Numbered from the stretch's first letter, positions 32,402 through 41,683 are shown. The stretch: 64,000 nt of DNA from Halanaerobium kushneri (GCF_900156285.1 NZ_FTNC01000001.1:124001-188000); one strand, 5' to 3'. Notes: a model not told the origin generated them from the letters alone. Made by a program: numbers and translations.

Positions 32402-32848
32402 ATGAAATTAAAAAAACTAAATAAAAATGATTATCAAGAAATGAAAAATATTTTTTTAGATGTCTTTTCTCATAAACCCTGGTTTGATAAGTGGGAAGAT
32501 GAAAAACAGCTGGAAAAATATCTGCATCAACTCACAGATAATAATAATTCACTCTCCCTACTTTTAGTAGATGATCAGGATGAAATTATTGGTGCCTCTC
32601 TGGGCTATACTTTTAGCTGGTGGCAGGGAGATGAATATTATATAAAAGAATTTTTTATAAAAAGAATGAGGCAGAATGAAGGACTGGGAAGTAAATTTAT
32701 TGAAAAAATAAATAATCATTTGAAAGATAAAGATTTTAAATATATCATATTAAATACTGATAAAGACACTCCAGCCTATCATTTTTATCAAAAAAATGGT
32801 TTTCAGCTTGAAGAAAAAAGTGTTTTTATGAGCAAAATAATTGACTAA
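32402..32848 (+). CDS. GNAT N-acetyltransferase
   Basis: A 148-residue acetyltransferase. YYIKEFFIKRMRQNEGLGSK carries the acetyl-CoA loop (R-Q-N-E-G-L-G), and TDKDTPAYHFYQKNGFQ is the late alpha4 motif. The aromatic stretch LGYTFSWWQGDEYY suggests an aminoglycoside- or small-amine-binding pocket, but this is a guess. Start ATG 32402 follows CAAGGAG. Confidence 0.8.
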   Translation: MKLKKLNKNDYQEMKNIFLDVFSHKPWFDKWEDEKQLEKYLHQLTDNNNSLSLLLVDDQDEIIGASLGYTFSWWQGDEYYIKEFFIKRMRQNEGLGSKFIEKINNHLKDKDFKYIILNTDKDTPAYHFYQKNGFQLEEKSVFMSKIID

Positions 32849-32871
32849 TATTTAAATAAAGGAGTTTTTAG

Positions 32872-33984
32872 ATGCAGCAGATAAACAATCCATTTTTAGA
32901 AAATATGAGACCAACTGATAATACATCCTTAAACAGATTACGGGTTATTGATATACCAGATATTCCAGTTGATCCTGAAGTCAAAGGCAAAAGAGGTTTA
33001 AGGCTCATGTCAGCTGATAACTTAATTAAAGAAATTAAAAAAGAAAGTAAATATCTTGATTTAGATTTAGAAAGTATTGCAGATGTAAAACTGCCAGTCT
33101 ATTTAAATAAAGCCCTGGAGTCAGAAGAACTGAAAGTCAGGCTGACTGCAGAAAACATTGCCCGACGCTTAGGAAGAAATTTAGCCTTTATCTTACTCAC
33201 TTTAAAAAGAGGTGATCAGGTTAATAAAGACGCCAGACCGGACTGGGGAGATGAGCACTGGGATTACTGGCAGCAGGTTGAAAATATTATTTTTGCTGGA
33301 GGATTATGCAACAGCATTTTAGGCCAGAGATTAAAGTACTATATCGATAAAATATTTAGAGAAGCTGAAACACCACAGTATAATATAAAAATTGCTGAAA
33401 ACCCTTCTTTAATCCCCATGATCGGAGCTGCCAGACACGCACCAGAGAAATGCAGCAGATTATTAGTTTTTGACTTCGGTCAAACCTTAATTAAGCGCGG
33501 TTTAGCAGTTTTTAAAGAAGAGAAGTTAAAAGAAATTATTCAGTTTAACAGTTTGGAATCTGAACATGTTGGGGAAATAGAATTTAAAAATAAAAGTGAA
33601 GAAAAAATGGAAGCAGTTAAGTTAAAAAATCATATAATTAAAATCATAAGTGAGACCTGGAAAGAAATAGAAAGTGAATATAAAAACCCCTGCTCTAACA
33701 TTTCAGTGAGTATAGCTAATGATTTGATTGACGATAAGTTTTTTGGAGGGGGTTATGGTAAATTAGGATTATTATCGGATAATCTGCAGGAAGAGATAGA
33801 AGCTGAAGTAAGCAGTCTGATTGATAGAGAGATAGAGATTTCCTTTATCCATGACGGGACTGCTGCTGCAGATGCCTATGCTGAAACAGATAATTCTGTG
33901 ATGTTAAGTTTTGGTACTGCTATCGGGGTTGGCTTTCCGATTGAAAAACCAGGATTGAGATCAGTCTCAGCTGATTTATTATAG
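32872..33984 (+). CDS. ASKHA-fold (ROK/hexokinase-like) protein
   Basis: A 370-residue protein. The phosphate-binding loop LLVFDFGQTLIKRG (D-x-G-x-T-x) and the second motif FIHDGTAAADAYAE followed by SVMLSFGTAIGVGFP are typical of ASKHA kinases and actin-like ATPases. The N-terminal 130 residues (YLNKALESEELKVRLTAENI, WGDEHWDYWQQVEN) precede the kinase region. ROK zinc cysteines are not seen. A sugar or polyol kinase is the likely role; the substrate is unknown. The ribosome site is AAAGGAG. The enzyme seems complete. Confidence 0.65.
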   Translation: MQQINNPFLENMRPTDNTSLNRLRVIDIPDIPVDPEVKGKRGLRLMSADNLIKEIKKESKYLDLDLESIADVKLPVYLNKALESEELKVRLTAENIARRLGRNLAFILLTLKRGDQVNKDARPDWGDEHWDYWQQVENIIFAGGLCNSILGQRLKYYIDKIFREAETPQYNIKIAENPSLIPMIGAARHAPEKCSRLLVFDFGQTLIKRGLAVFKEEKLKEIIQFNSLESEHVGEIEFKNKSEEKMEAVKLKNHIIKIISETWKEIESEYKNPCSNISVSIANDLIDDKFFGGGYGKLGLLSDNLQEEIEAEVSSLIDREIEISFIHDGTAAADAYAETDNSVMLSFGTAIGVGFPIEKPGLRSVSADLL

Positions 33985-34099
33985 TTTTAATCTTGACTTA
34001 GACTTGTAAAACAGCAATCCCATTTATTTTAGTGAAAGCAGGGATGAAAATGGAAAATGGCAGTTTATTTAGATTCTGGATTTATAAAAAGAGCAGTAA

Positions 34100-34270
34100 T
34101 CAGCTTATCAGCAGAGCGAATATAGATTAGAAAGCAGAGAAAAGTTAATGGAATACGGAGATTTAATGCTTAAATACACACTGCTCCATTCTGATGTGAA
34201 ATCTAAACCCAGGCTGAAAGAGTGCTTAATTAGAAGTGAAAAGAGATTAAACTCATTTATCAGAAATTAA
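34100..34270 (+). pseudogene. Gene fragment of unknown family
   Basis: A 56-codon open stretch without start, reading EYRLESREKLMEYGDLML, KYTLLHSDVKSKPRL and ending RSEKRLNSFIRN before TAA at 34268. It is highly helical and charged. I do not recognise it. It lies in a 560-base stretch of fragments between the ASKHA gene and the GyrI-like gene. Confidence 0.3.
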
Positions 34271-34285
34271 AAGGGAGTGATTATA

Positions 34286-34357
34286 TTGGAATCAAAACTT
34301 ATATTAGTTGAGGGGATTCCGGGAGCGGGCAAAACAAGTACCGCTGGAGGTCAATAA
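34286..34357 (+). pseudogene. 5' stub of a P-loop kinase/NTPase gene
   Basis: TTG 34286 follows AAAAGGGAGTG and opens a 23-codon frame, ESKLILVEGIPGAGKTSTA then GGQ and TAA. EGIPGAGKTST is a perfect Walker A P-loop of nucleoside or shikimate kinase-like proteins. The gene is cut directly after it. Its stop codon touches the ATG of the next stub. Confidence 0.65.
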
Positions 34358-34429
34358 ATGAAGAGAAAAAGACTGAGAGAGTTGGGTTTTAAAATTGGTA
34401 AAATAATTATGCATTTTTCTGAAATTTGA
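34358..34429 (+). pseudogene. 5' stub, probably of a P1-family (DmpA) peptidase gene
   Basis: ATG 34358 opens KRKRLRELGFKIGKI and then diverges to IMHFSEI before TGA. The start (K)R-x-R-x-L-G-x-x-I-G-x is how P1 (DmpA/aminopeptidase) proteins begin just before their N-A-I-T-D-V motif, which is missing here. Tentative because few residues remain. Confidence 0.35.
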
Positions 34430-34549
34430 GATATAATTTACTTAGAGAAAGAAATTAGATATCTTAAGCCTTTTCTGAAGTTGATCAGGGATTTTATTTT
34501 ATTAAATTTTTAATTTATATTGTTAGAGGTCAATAAGGAGAGGATTGAA

Positions 34550-35035
34550 ATGAGGAAAAATGCTGTTGAAGAAGAAGTATGCTGTCCGCGCTTTGATCAC
34601 GAAAAATGGGATGGAAAACTATTCGAATGGGAAGATAAGAATTTTGTTAAAGATAAAGTTCACACTGCTTTCCATATGCCAATTCGCTTTGGAGCAGTGA
34701 TGAAAAAACTGGATCAGAAAATTACTGAGGCTGGAGCAGAAATTGAAGATAATCTTTGTCTTTCTAATCATACTTCCAGATGGAATATGGATCTCTATCT
34801 AGCAGTCGACAGAAAAATTCCGGGCATGAAAAATGTTTCTTTATCTGGTAAATTTCTCTGCAAAGTATATGAGGGAGATTATAAAGAAACTGAGAAATGG
34901 TGTAATGACTTCGAAAAATTTGCAGTTAATAAAGGCTATACTATAGAAGACTGGTATATGTGGTATACAACCTGTCCTAAATGTGCAAAAAAATATGGAG
35001 AAAATTATGTGGCAATTATTGCTAGAGTAATTTAG
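34550..35035 (+). CDS. Conserved GyrI-like protein, annotated elsewhere as hydrolase
   Basis: A 161-residue protein with start ATG 34550 after AAGGAGAGG. Striking features are the cysteine pair CCPRFDHEKWDGKLFEWEDK near the N-terminus and a C-terminal WYTTCPKCAKKYGENYV, a C-x-x-C zinc-type element. The middle, SLSGKFLCKVYEGDYKETEK, follows the GyrI-like small-molecule binding fold. The function is unknown; some databases call relatives hydrolases without evidence. The gene is complete. Confidence 0.6.
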   Translation: MRKNAVEEEVCCPRFDHEKWDGKLFEWEDKNFVKDKVHTAFHMPIRFGAVMKKLDQKITEAGAEIEDNLCLSNHTSRWNMDLYLAVDRKIPGMKNVSLSGKFLCKVYEGDYKETEKWCNDFEKFAVNKGYTIEDWYMWYTTCPKCAKKYGENYVAIIARVI

Positions 35036-35097
35036 TAATAATCTTCAGCTGCAGAGATTAATATTTTATTCTTAATAATAATAGCTAAAGAAGAATA

Positions 35098-35124
35098 AAG
35101 CCTCACTAAGTTGAGGCTTTTCTT
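35098..35124 (+). terminator. Terminator of the GyrI-like gene
   Basis: GCCTCA (35100-35105) and TGAGGC (35112-35117) form a stem with a 6-base loop followed by TTTTC. It lies just before the next gene's ribosome site. Confidence 0.75.
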
Positions 35125-35146
35125 TAGTAAAAGCGGGAGTGATCGG

Positions 35147-36076
35147 ATGCTAAAACTAAAAAATAAATGCTTTAAAATTATTTTTGAAAATCTAAAAGAA
35201 AAAGCAAGACCAATAGACAGAGAGCGTTTTAACTATCATTTTAATAATGCAGGGCCAGAAAAACTGCTTCGAGAAATAAAAAAGTATCAAAATGAGGATG
35301 GAGGTTTTGGTCAGGCTCTGGAGCCAGATTTCAGGCTGCCCCATTCAACACCAATGGCGACTTCAATTGCTTTAAGCTATCTAAAAAATCTTGATAATAT
35401 TAAGCCAGCTCAAGCACTTATCAAAAGGACAATTTCTTATCTTGAAAAAAGTTTTAATCAAAGTAGAAATGGCTGGTATGCAGTCAGCAACGAAGTCAAT
35501 AATTATCCCCACACACCCTGGTGGCATTATGATGAAGAAGCGAAGATGATAGTTATTGATAAAAACTGGGGTAATCCCTCAGCTGAACTGCTTGCCTATT
35601 TATACAGATATAAAGATTATAATAATTCAATTGATCTGAATCCACTAATTGATTATGCAGTTGAGCAGATTAGTGAAAAAGATAAATATGAATCAGAAAA
35701 TGAAATTTACTGTTATTTAAAATTATATGAAGAAGTGGATTCTAAAACAAAGTCTAAATTAAAAGCAGCTATTACTGAGGGGATAGACGAAGTTATAGTT
35801 TATGAGCAGGAAAAGTGGGAAGAATATGTGCCGCTACCTCTTGATTTTGTTCCAGCACCAGAAAAGGAAAGCTTTGGTGTAAGTGAATCTAAAATCGAAG
35901 CTAACCTTGACTTTTATGTTGAATTGATTCAACAAAGCAAAAATACTCTTGTCAAACCACCCTGGGGAGACAGTTTTTATCAAACAGATCTTAAAGAAGC
36001 CTATCAGGAATGGCAGGGTAACTGGACCCTTAAAATCTTAATTGCTTTAGATAATTACGACAGAATAGAAAAGTAA
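35147..36076 (+). CDS. Alpha/alpha-toroid (prenyltransferase/squalene-cyclase-like) protein
   Basis: A 309-residue helical protein. KYQNEDGGFGQALEPDFRLP near residue 50 is the QW-type repeat found in terpenoid cyclases and protein prenyltransferases; WWHYDEEAKM and YQEWQGNWTLKILIAL recur later. The catalytic D-x-D-D-T-A motif of squalene-hopene cyclase is not visible, so enzymatic cyclase activity is unlikely. Conserved in Clostridia as a hypothetical protein. Start ATG 35147 follows CGGGAGTG. Confidence 0.6.
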   Translation: MLKLKNKCFKIIFENLKEKARPIDRERFNYHFNNAGPEKLLREIKKYQNEDGGFGQALEPDFRLPHSTPMATSIALSYLKNLDNIKPAQALIKRTISYLEKSFNQSRNGWYAVSNEVNNYPHTPWWHYDEEAKMIVIDKNWGNPSAELLAYLYRYKDYNNSIDLNPLIDYAVEQISEKDKYESENEIYCYLKLYEEVDSKTKSKLKAAITEGIDEVIVYEQEKWEEYVPLPLDFVPAPEKESFGVSESKIEANLDFYVELIQQSKNTLVKPPWGDSFYQTDLKEAYQEWQGNWTLKILIALDNYDRIEK

Positions 36077-36162
36077 TCCTTACTCAATATTTTAAGAAAG
36101 AAATGAAAGATGTGAGTGGTTGATATCTATTAAATAAAAGTATAGTAAAGTGAGTGAGAATA

Positions 36163-37374
36163 ATGGATAAACTATTATATCAAAAAACAAAAAATTATCT
36201 AAATTATTTTTGTGAGGAAGTTAAGGACCGTTCTGTCGGCAGTCCCGGCAACCGCAGGGCAACAAAGTTCTTTAATAATACACTTAGGGAGCTGAACTGG
36301 CAGACAGATATCCAAAAATTTGATGCCTTTGACTGGGAAAACGGAGGTGCTGTTTTAAAAAGCGCTTCTGAAAAATATGAAGTCTTTGTCAGCCCGTATT
36401 CCTTAGGCTGCAATCTAAAAGCTGAACTGGCTGCTGCCTCAAATATTAAAGAGCTCAAAAATGGCAATTTTGTTGATGAGATTCTGCTTTTACACGGTGA
36501 TATTGCTAAAGAACAGTTAATGCCCAAGAATTTTGTTTTTTATAATCCAGAAGAGCATCAGCAAATTATTTCCTTATTAGAAAAGAGCGGGGTAAAGGCA
36601 GTCATTACAGCAACTGACAGGAATGCAGCCCTTGCTGGCGGAGTCTATCCATTTCCAATGATTGAAGATGGAGATTTTGATATTCCATCAGTCTATATGA
36701 CAGCTGAAAATGGAAAAAAACTGCTCGCTCAGAAAGGGAAGGAAGTTTTACTTAAATCTAATTCAAAAAGAATTGCTGGCCCGGGCTATAATGTTATCGG
36801 AATCAAAGGGAAAAACGAATCTCAGCGAATAGTACTAACAGCTCATATAGATGCTAAAAAAGGCAGTCCCGGAGCTATAGATAATGCTACAGGTGCTGCA
36901 GTCTTATTAGTTCTGGCTGAACTTCTAAGAGATTATGATGGTGATAAAATGATTGAACTTGTTGCTTTTAATGGTGAAGATTATTATTCAGTACCAGGAC
37001 AGATGGAATATATAAAAGCCAATCAGGATAATTTTGATAGTATTATATTGAATATCAATATTGATGGAGCGGCTTATGAAGAAGGTAATACAGCTTTTTC
37101 CACTTATGATCTAAAAGCTTCACTGGAAAATAAAGTAGATGAGCTAATAAAAAATTATCCAGGAATCGTTAGGGGCAGCAAATGGGCTCAGGGGGACCAC
37201 AGTATCTTTCTGCAGTATGGTGTGTCCGCAGTAGCTATTTCTTCCAGTTGGTTTATTGATAATCTTGAAACTCAGCAGATAACACACACTAAAAAAGACA
37301 ATTTAGAAATTGTTGATAATACTAAAATAATAGAAATTGCTGAAGCTTTAAATCAGTTTATCAGAAAAATATAA
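36163..37374 (+). CDS. M28-family aminopeptidase
   Basis: A 403-residue zinc aminopeptidase. Ligands and catalytic residues: LTAHIDAKKGSPGAIDNATG (His and Asp), FNGEDYYSVPGQ (Glu pair replaced by Glu-Asp), NINIDGAAYEEGN (Asp) and TQQITHTKKDN (His). An inserted PA-like domain lies before residue 200. No signal peptide is seen, so it is cytoplasmic. Role: release of N-terminal residues from peptides. Start ATG 36163 has a weak site (GTGAGTGAG); GTG 36154 is in frame. Confidence 0.8.
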   Translation: MDKLLYQKTKNYLNYFCEEVKDRSVGSPGNRRATKFFNNTLRELNWQTDIQKFDAFDWENGGAVLKSASEKYEVFVSPYSLGCNLKAELAAASNIKELKNGNFVDEILLLHGDIAKEQLMPKNFVFYNPEEHQQIISLLEKSGVKAVITATDRNAALAGGVYPFPMIEDGDFDIPSVYMTAENGKKLLAQKGKEVLLKSNSKRIAGPGYNVIGIKGKNESQRIVLTAHIDAKKGSPGAIDNATGAAVLLVLAELLRDYDGDKMIELVAFNGEDYYSVPGQMEYIKANQDNFDSIILNINIDGAAYEEGNTAFSTYDLKASLENKVDELIKNYPGIVRGSKWAQGDHSIFLQYGVSAVAISSSWFIDNLETQQITHTKKDNLEIVDNTKIIEIAEALNQFIRKI

Positions 37375-37399
37375 TTTTATTAAGAAAGGAAAAAATAAA

Positions 37400-37759
37400 A
37401 TGAAAGTTAAGCAGAGCAAAATCAAAATTATAAAATGGACGGCCAGAATAATGGCTCTGGGCTTATTGCTATTTTCTCTTCCCTTTTATTTTGGTTACGG
37501 TAACCCGGTTCCTTTTTTAAACCCTGATTATTCTTTTTTAGATAATCTCTGGCTGCTGATCTTCCCGCTAGTTTTTATTAGTCTTGCTCTAGGCTGGAAG
37601 TATGAAAAAATTGCCGGCTATCTGCTTATAATTTCTATTTCCACTGGTCTTCTGGCTACAGTTCTCATTGAAAATGAATTTATATTTGAAATGCTGATTC
37701 CACTTTTTATCGGTATTTTATATTTGATTACAGCTTTTAATAAAGAAAATGAAACTTAG
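37400..37759 (+). CDS. Small four-helix membrane protein, unknown
   Basis: A 119-residue protein with four hydrophobic helices, beginning WTARIMALGLLLFSLPFYFG and having ALGWKYEKIAGYLLIISIS in the second half. It resembles hypothetical inner-membrane proteins that are common in Clostridia and Bacilli, without known function. It starts 25 bases after the M28 peptidase gene and has the ribosome site AAGAAAGGA. Confidence 0.6.
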   Translation: MKVKQSKIKIIKWTARIMALGLLLFSLPFYFGYGNPVPFLNPDYSFLDNLWLLIFPLVFISLALGWKYEKIAGYLLIISISTGLLATVLIENEFIFEMLIPLFIGILYLITAFNKENET

Positions 37760-37819
37760 ACTATTTATCTTGAATTATTTTTGTTCTCAAATTATAATTA
37801 TATTACTGGGAGGATATTA

Positions 37820-38599
37820 ATGTATACTAAAAAAGATTTGATTAAGGACTTTCAAGAAATTGTTATAGACCCAAAAGGAACACTGCTCGTTCATTCTTCA
37901 ATGAAAGCAATTGGTGAAGTTAAGGGAAGGGCGGATACTGTTATTGATGCCTTTATGGAGTATATGGAAAGTGGTTTATTAGTTTTTCCAACTCACAGCT
38001 GGAGTGAAGAAAATAATGAGGACGATATTTTTAATCCCAAAACTGAAAAATCCTGTGTCGGTATTTTGACAAATATTTTTAGAAAAAGAGAAGGGGTTTT
38101 AAGATCTCTACACCCAACTCACTCACTGGCAGCCTATGGTAAAGATGCAGAAGAGTTTATAAAAGGTGAGGAAAAAAGAAAAACTCCCTGCTCTAGAGAA
38201 GGAACCTATGGTAAACTTTATGATAGAAATGCACAGATCTTATTTTTGGGATGCACTTTAAAGAGCAATACCTTTATTCACGGAGTTGAAGAATGGAATC
38301 AGATCCCTAACCGCCTGGCTGATGATACCGTTGATTATAAAATAGTTTTGGCTGACCGAACAATTGAAGTACCGATTCATCCCCATCGGGCACCGGTCGA
38401 AGATGTTTCAAAAAATTATGATAAACTAACTGAAGGGTAAAATAGGTGATGCGACATCACCGTTACTAGAAAAAAAGATCTGTCAGACTATCTCTGTCAG
38501 GCAGAGGAAATGGCAGATTTAACTTCCAGCTTTCTTCAAAAAAATCCGGACCTTTTTCTCGATAATCAGCCTGTTCCTAAAGAATGGTATCAAAAATAA
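37820..38599 (+). pseudogene. Aminoglycoside 3-N-acetyltransferase (AAC(3)) gene, broken near the end
   Basis: The first 206 codons encode the AAC(3) fold (antibiotic_NAT): LLVHSSMKAIGEVKGRADTV, VFPTHSWSE, FRKREGVLRSLHPTHSLAAY and ILFLGCTLKSNTFIHGVEEW. The reading frame stops at TAA 38438-38440, followed by TGA at 38447-38449. After these the same frame continues as CDITVTRKKDLSDYLCQAEE and NPDLFLDNQPVPKEW to TAA 38597-38599, a normal AAC(3) C-terminus. Between the two stops the +1 frame encodes KIGDA, the expected linker. Two compensating indels within about 15 bases therefore interrupt the gene. The truncated product lacks 53 residues. Confidence 0.7.
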
Positions 38600-38656
38600 A
38601 TAGATTAATATTTTTAGCAATAGGTTTCAACTACTGTAATTATGGAGAGTGATATT

Positions 38657-39250
38657 TTGCGTTTAAATCAGAAATTTTATCAAAAGGATGCAGTTCAGAC
38701 AGCAAAAGACCTCTTAGGAAAAATTATTGTCAGAAAATACTATGGAAAAACCATTAAAGTTAAAATTGTAGAGACTGAAGCCTATTGTGGAGCAGAGGAC
38801 AAAGCCTCTCATGCTTATAACAATAAAAAAACTAAACGTACAGCCCCAATGTTTAAAGAGGGCGGCCACTCCTATATTTATTTAATCTATGGCATGTATT
38901 ACTGTTTTAACGTAGTGACAGCATCTGAAAATAATCCGCATGCTGTTTTAATCAGGGCAGTCGAACCTCTAACAGGAATAAAGCAGATTAAGGAAAACCG
39001 TCAGATTAAAAGCAGCAGAACTGAAGATTTAACAAATGGACCAGGAAAATTATCTCAGGCCTTAAAAATTAATAAAAGCCTTGACGGCTGCAGCTTAGTT
39101 GAAAACTCCTCTCTCTATATAATAGATGGCAGTGCTGAAAATTTTGAAATAAACAGCTCTCCCAGAGTCAATATTGATTATGCTGAAGAATATAAGGATA
39201 AAAAGTGGCGATTTTTTATCAAAAATAATAAATATATTTCAAAATCCTAA
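38657..39250 (+). CDS. DNA-3-methyladenine glycosylase (AAG/Mpg type)
   Basis: A 197-residue alkyladenine DNA glycosylase. Motifs: LLGKIIVRKYYG, KIVETEAYCGAEDKASHAY with the catalytic Glu, GGHSYIYLIYGMYYCFNVV, and ENNPHAVLIRAVEP followed by LTNGPGKLSQAL, all characteristic. It removes 3-methyladenine and hypoxanthine during base excision repair. I prefer TTG 38657, eight bases after GGAGAG; ATG 38642 contains that site. It stands alone. Confidence 0.88.
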   Translation: MRLNQKFYQKDAVQTAKDLLGKIIVRKYYGKTIKVKIVETEAYCGAEDKASHAYNNKKTKRTAPMFKEGGHSYIYLIYGMYYCFNVVTASENNPHAVLIRAVEPLTGIKQIKENRQIKSSRTEDLTNGPGKLSQALKINKSLDGCSLVENSSLYIIDGSAENFEINSSPRVNIDYAEEYKDKKWRFFIKNNKYISKS

Positions 39251-39396
39251 CTTGATTATAAATTTCACATATTTGTGCAGGATAATTAAACTTTTTGTCT
39301 AATCTTTTTAATAAGCCCTAAAGATAATAGATAATAATTTTCTTAAGTTATAACTTTTTGTTTTTTATTAGGCAATTTTGAAAGGGGTTGATTTTA

Positions 39397-39912
39397 ATGA
39401 AAATTATTGATGTGCTGAAACTGGATGAGAATGCTGAAATCTTAAATAAAAAAGAGCTTGAAAACATCAAAGAACTTCCCGCTGTCTTTATGTCTAAAAA
39501 AGATGAGAAAGCTTTTAAAAGTGGTGGCCAGTGGCTGGTTTTAGGTGAACTGCTGGAAATTGATAATCAGTATTTACTAAATCTACAGGATAAAGAAAAT
39601 GAATTTACCTGGATCAAACTGCCGGATAATTATGTAGAAGAAGATTATATGGTTGATTATGAAGCTGAAGATCAGTGCCCCTTAGGAATTGATGTTTTAA
39701 TTAAGGAAGACGGTTATCCGATTGGTGTTATACAGGGCTGTGACTCTGTTAAACAGGCTAAAGTAGATAACAATTTGGATGGACACAGATATAAGGGTGA
39801 ATTAGGGTTAACACTCAATAGTCAGTATTTTTTAACTTTTAAAAAAGAGAATGAAGAATTTAAAGTTGTCAAAACAAATGTAGATTGGGATAGGGGTAAA
39901 CATACAATTTAA
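39397..39912 (+). CDS. Conserved hypothetical protein
   Basis: A 171-residue acidic cytoplasmic protein, beginning KIIDVLKLDENAEILNKKEL. It has WLVLGELLEIDNQYLLNLQD, VDYEAEDQCPLGIDVLIKE and DGYPIGVIQGCDSVKQAKVD. No known domain is recognised. Start ATG 39397 follows AAAGGGG by nine bases. A terminator follows the stop codon. Confidence 0.6.
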   Translation: MKIIDVLKLDENAEILNKKELENIKELPAVFMSKKDEKAFKSGGQWLVLGELLEIDNQYLLNLQDKENEFTWIKLPDNYVEEDYMVDYEAEDQCPLGIDVLIKEDGYPIGVIQGCDSVKQAKVDNNLDGHRYKGELGLTLNSQYFLTFKKENEEFKVVKTNVDWDRGKHTI

Positions 39913-39936
39913 TAGAAAATAATACAATATTAAATC

Positions 39937-39962
39937 AGGGCTGTTTTAATGCAGCCCTTTTA
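39937..39962 (+). terminator. Terminator before csaA
   Basis: AGGGCTG (39937-39943) pairs with CAGCCCT (39952-39958), loop TTTTAATG, followed by TTTT. It ends transcription of the conserved hypothetical gene. Confidence 0.75.
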
Positions 39963-39980
39963 AATGGAGGAGTCAGATTA

Positions 39981-40310
39981 ATGGCAGAATTTGAAGATTT
40001 TATGAAACTTGATATTCGAGTAGGAAAAATAATCAGAGCTGAAAATTTTGATAAGGCTAATGATCCAGCTTATAAGCTGTGGCTTGATTTTGGAGAAGAA
40101 ATTGGCAAAAAAAAATCCAGTGCTCAGATTACTGATTTATATAAGATAGAAGATTTATTAGAAAAACAGGTGTTGGCTGTGGTAAATTTTCCCCAAAAAC
40201 AAATTGCAGATTTTATGTCAGAAGTACTGGTGCTTGGTGTTTACGGTCAGGAAGGCGTTGTTTTAATAGAACCAGAACAAAGGGTAAAACTTGGTTCACG
40301 TTTGGGATAA
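39981..40310 (+). CDS. csaA: CsaA-type tRNA-binding/export-related protein
   Basis: A 109-residue single OB-fold domain (EMAP/Trbp111-like): FMKLDIRVGKIIRAENFDKA, then KKKSSAQITDLYKIEDL, QVLAVVNFPQKQIADFMSE and LIEPEQRVKLGSRLG at the end. This is the CsaA family, a dimer that resembles tRNA-binding domains and acts as a secretion-related chaperone in Bacillus. The length is exactly that of CsaA. The ribosome site is TGGAGG. Confidence 0.9.
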   Translation: MAEFEDFMKLDIRVGKIIRAENFDKANDPAYKLWLDFGEEIGKKKSSAQITDLYKIEDLLEKQVLAVVNFPQKQIADFMSEVLVLGVYGQEGVVLIEPEQRVKLGSRLG

Positions 40311-40370
40311 TTTAAATCTGATAAGTTAATACATATATATTGATTTACCCAGAAAAAGCCAGAATTATGG

Positions 40371-40399
40371 TTGACACAAATACTTTTATCTGCTAAACT
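40371..40399 (+). promoter_or_regulatory. Promoter of trpB
   Basis: TTGACA (40371-40376) and TAAACT (40394-40399) are spaced by 17 bases. The next ATG with a ribosome site is trpB at 40439. No T-box or tryptophan leader structure is seen in the 40 bases of leader. Confidence 0.7.
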
Positions 40400-40438
40400 T
40401 TTATTAAATTCAAAAAATTTGAGATGGAGGCTGAGAGA

Positions 40439-41653
40439 ATGAATAAGAAGAGTCGAGAAGAGAAGAGAGATGGTTTTTTTGGTGAATTTGGAGGCAGTAT
40501 TGTTCCTCCAGAATTAGCAGATGTTTTAGAGGACCTAAAGAATGCATTTTATGAAATTAAGGATGATAAAGAATTTAGAGATGAACTTGCCTATCTTTTT
40601 AAAGACTATGTTGGCAAACCAAGCCCTTTATATTTTGCAGAAAACTTAACTAAGGAAGTTGGAGGAGCAAAGATCTATCTTAAACGTGAGGATCTTAATC
40701 ACACTGGGGCTCACAAAATTAATAACTGTATTGGTCAGGCTTTACTTGCCCGAAAAATGGGTAAAAAAAGGATAATTGCAGAAACAGGTGCAGGACAGCA
40801 TGGTGTTGCTACTGCTACTGCCTGTGCTTTGTTTGATATGGATTGCATTATCTATATGGGAGAAGTTGATACTAAACGTCAGGCTTTAAATGTCTTTAGA
40901 ATGGAACTTTTAGGAGCGGAAGTTAAACCGGTCACTGCTGGAGATGGAACCCTAAAAGACGCTGTTGATGAGGCTTTAAAAGATTTTGTTGAACACGCTG
41001 ATAATACTTTTTATATGCTTGGTTCTGCAGTTGGTCCTAATCCCTACCCAACAATGGTCAAAGAATTTCAGTCAATTATTGGTAAAGAAGCCAGAAAACA
41101 AATATTTGAAAAAGAAGGGAAACTACCTGACTATCTTGTAGCCTGTGTTGGTGGTGGAAGTAATGCTATCGGTTTATTTGCTCCTTTTGTAGAAGATGAA
41201 GAAGTAAATATTCTAGGGATTGAACCAGGAGGTACTGGTGACAAGCCAGGACAAAACGCTGCTCCATTAACTTATGGTAAACCTGGGGAACTACACGGCT
41301 TTAAAAGTTATGTTCTTTATGATGATCAGGATGAAAATGTTATATCTCATACACATTCAATTGCAGCTGGCCTTGATTATCCGGGGGTTGGTCCGGAACA
41401 CAGTTATCTTAAAGATTCTGGTAGAGCTAAATATACAACAGCTTCTGATCAGGAAGCACTTGATGCTTTCCACTTATTATCAGAAAAAGAAGGAATTATC
41501 CCTGCGTTAGAGAGTGCTCATGCAGTAGCCGGGGGAATGAAAGTTGCTGCTGATTTAAATGAAGATCAGATTGTGATTATTAATCTTTCCGGACGCGGAG
41601 ATAAGGATGTAGCTCAAATTAAGGAATTACATGAAAATGGAAAATTAAAATAA
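40439..41653 (+). CDS. trpB: Tryptophan synthase beta chain, standing alone
   Basis: A 404-residue PLP enzyme that joins indole and serine. Key motifs: [33 protein letters not shown] with the PLP lysine, [31 protein letters not shown] (phosphate loop) and NLSGRGDKD at the end. The start is ATG 40439, eight bases after GGAGG. The sequence has the features of the canonical TrpB1, yet no trpA or other trp gene is nearby and the gene has its own promoter. It may salvage indole or have been separated from its operon. Confidence 0.92.
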   Translation: MNKKSREEKRDGFFGEFGGSIVPPELADVLEDLKNAFYEIKDDKEFRDELAYLFKDYVGKPSPLYFAENLTKEVGGAKIYLKREDLNHTGAHKINNCIGQALLARKMGKKRIIAETGAGQHGVATATACALFDMDCIIYMGEVDTKRQALNVFRMELLGAEVKPVTAGDGTLKDAVDEALKDFVEHADNTFYMLGSAVGPNPYPTMVKEFQSIIGKEARKQIFEKEGKLPDYLVACVGGGSNAIGLFAPFVEDEEVNILGIEPGGTGDKPGQNAAPLTYGKPGELHGFKSYVLYDDQDENVISHTHSIAAGLDYPGVGPEHSYLKDSGRAKYTTASDQEALDAFHLLSEKEGIIPALESAHAVAGGMKVAADLNEDQIVIINLSGRGDKDVAQIKELHENGKLK

Positions 41654-41683
41654 TAATAAAATTTTAAAAATCAATAAATATAG

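Noticed and set aside
40400-40438. T-box or tryptophan attenuator before trpB
   Set aside because: The leader from the promoter to the start is too short and has no terminator or antiterminator structure.
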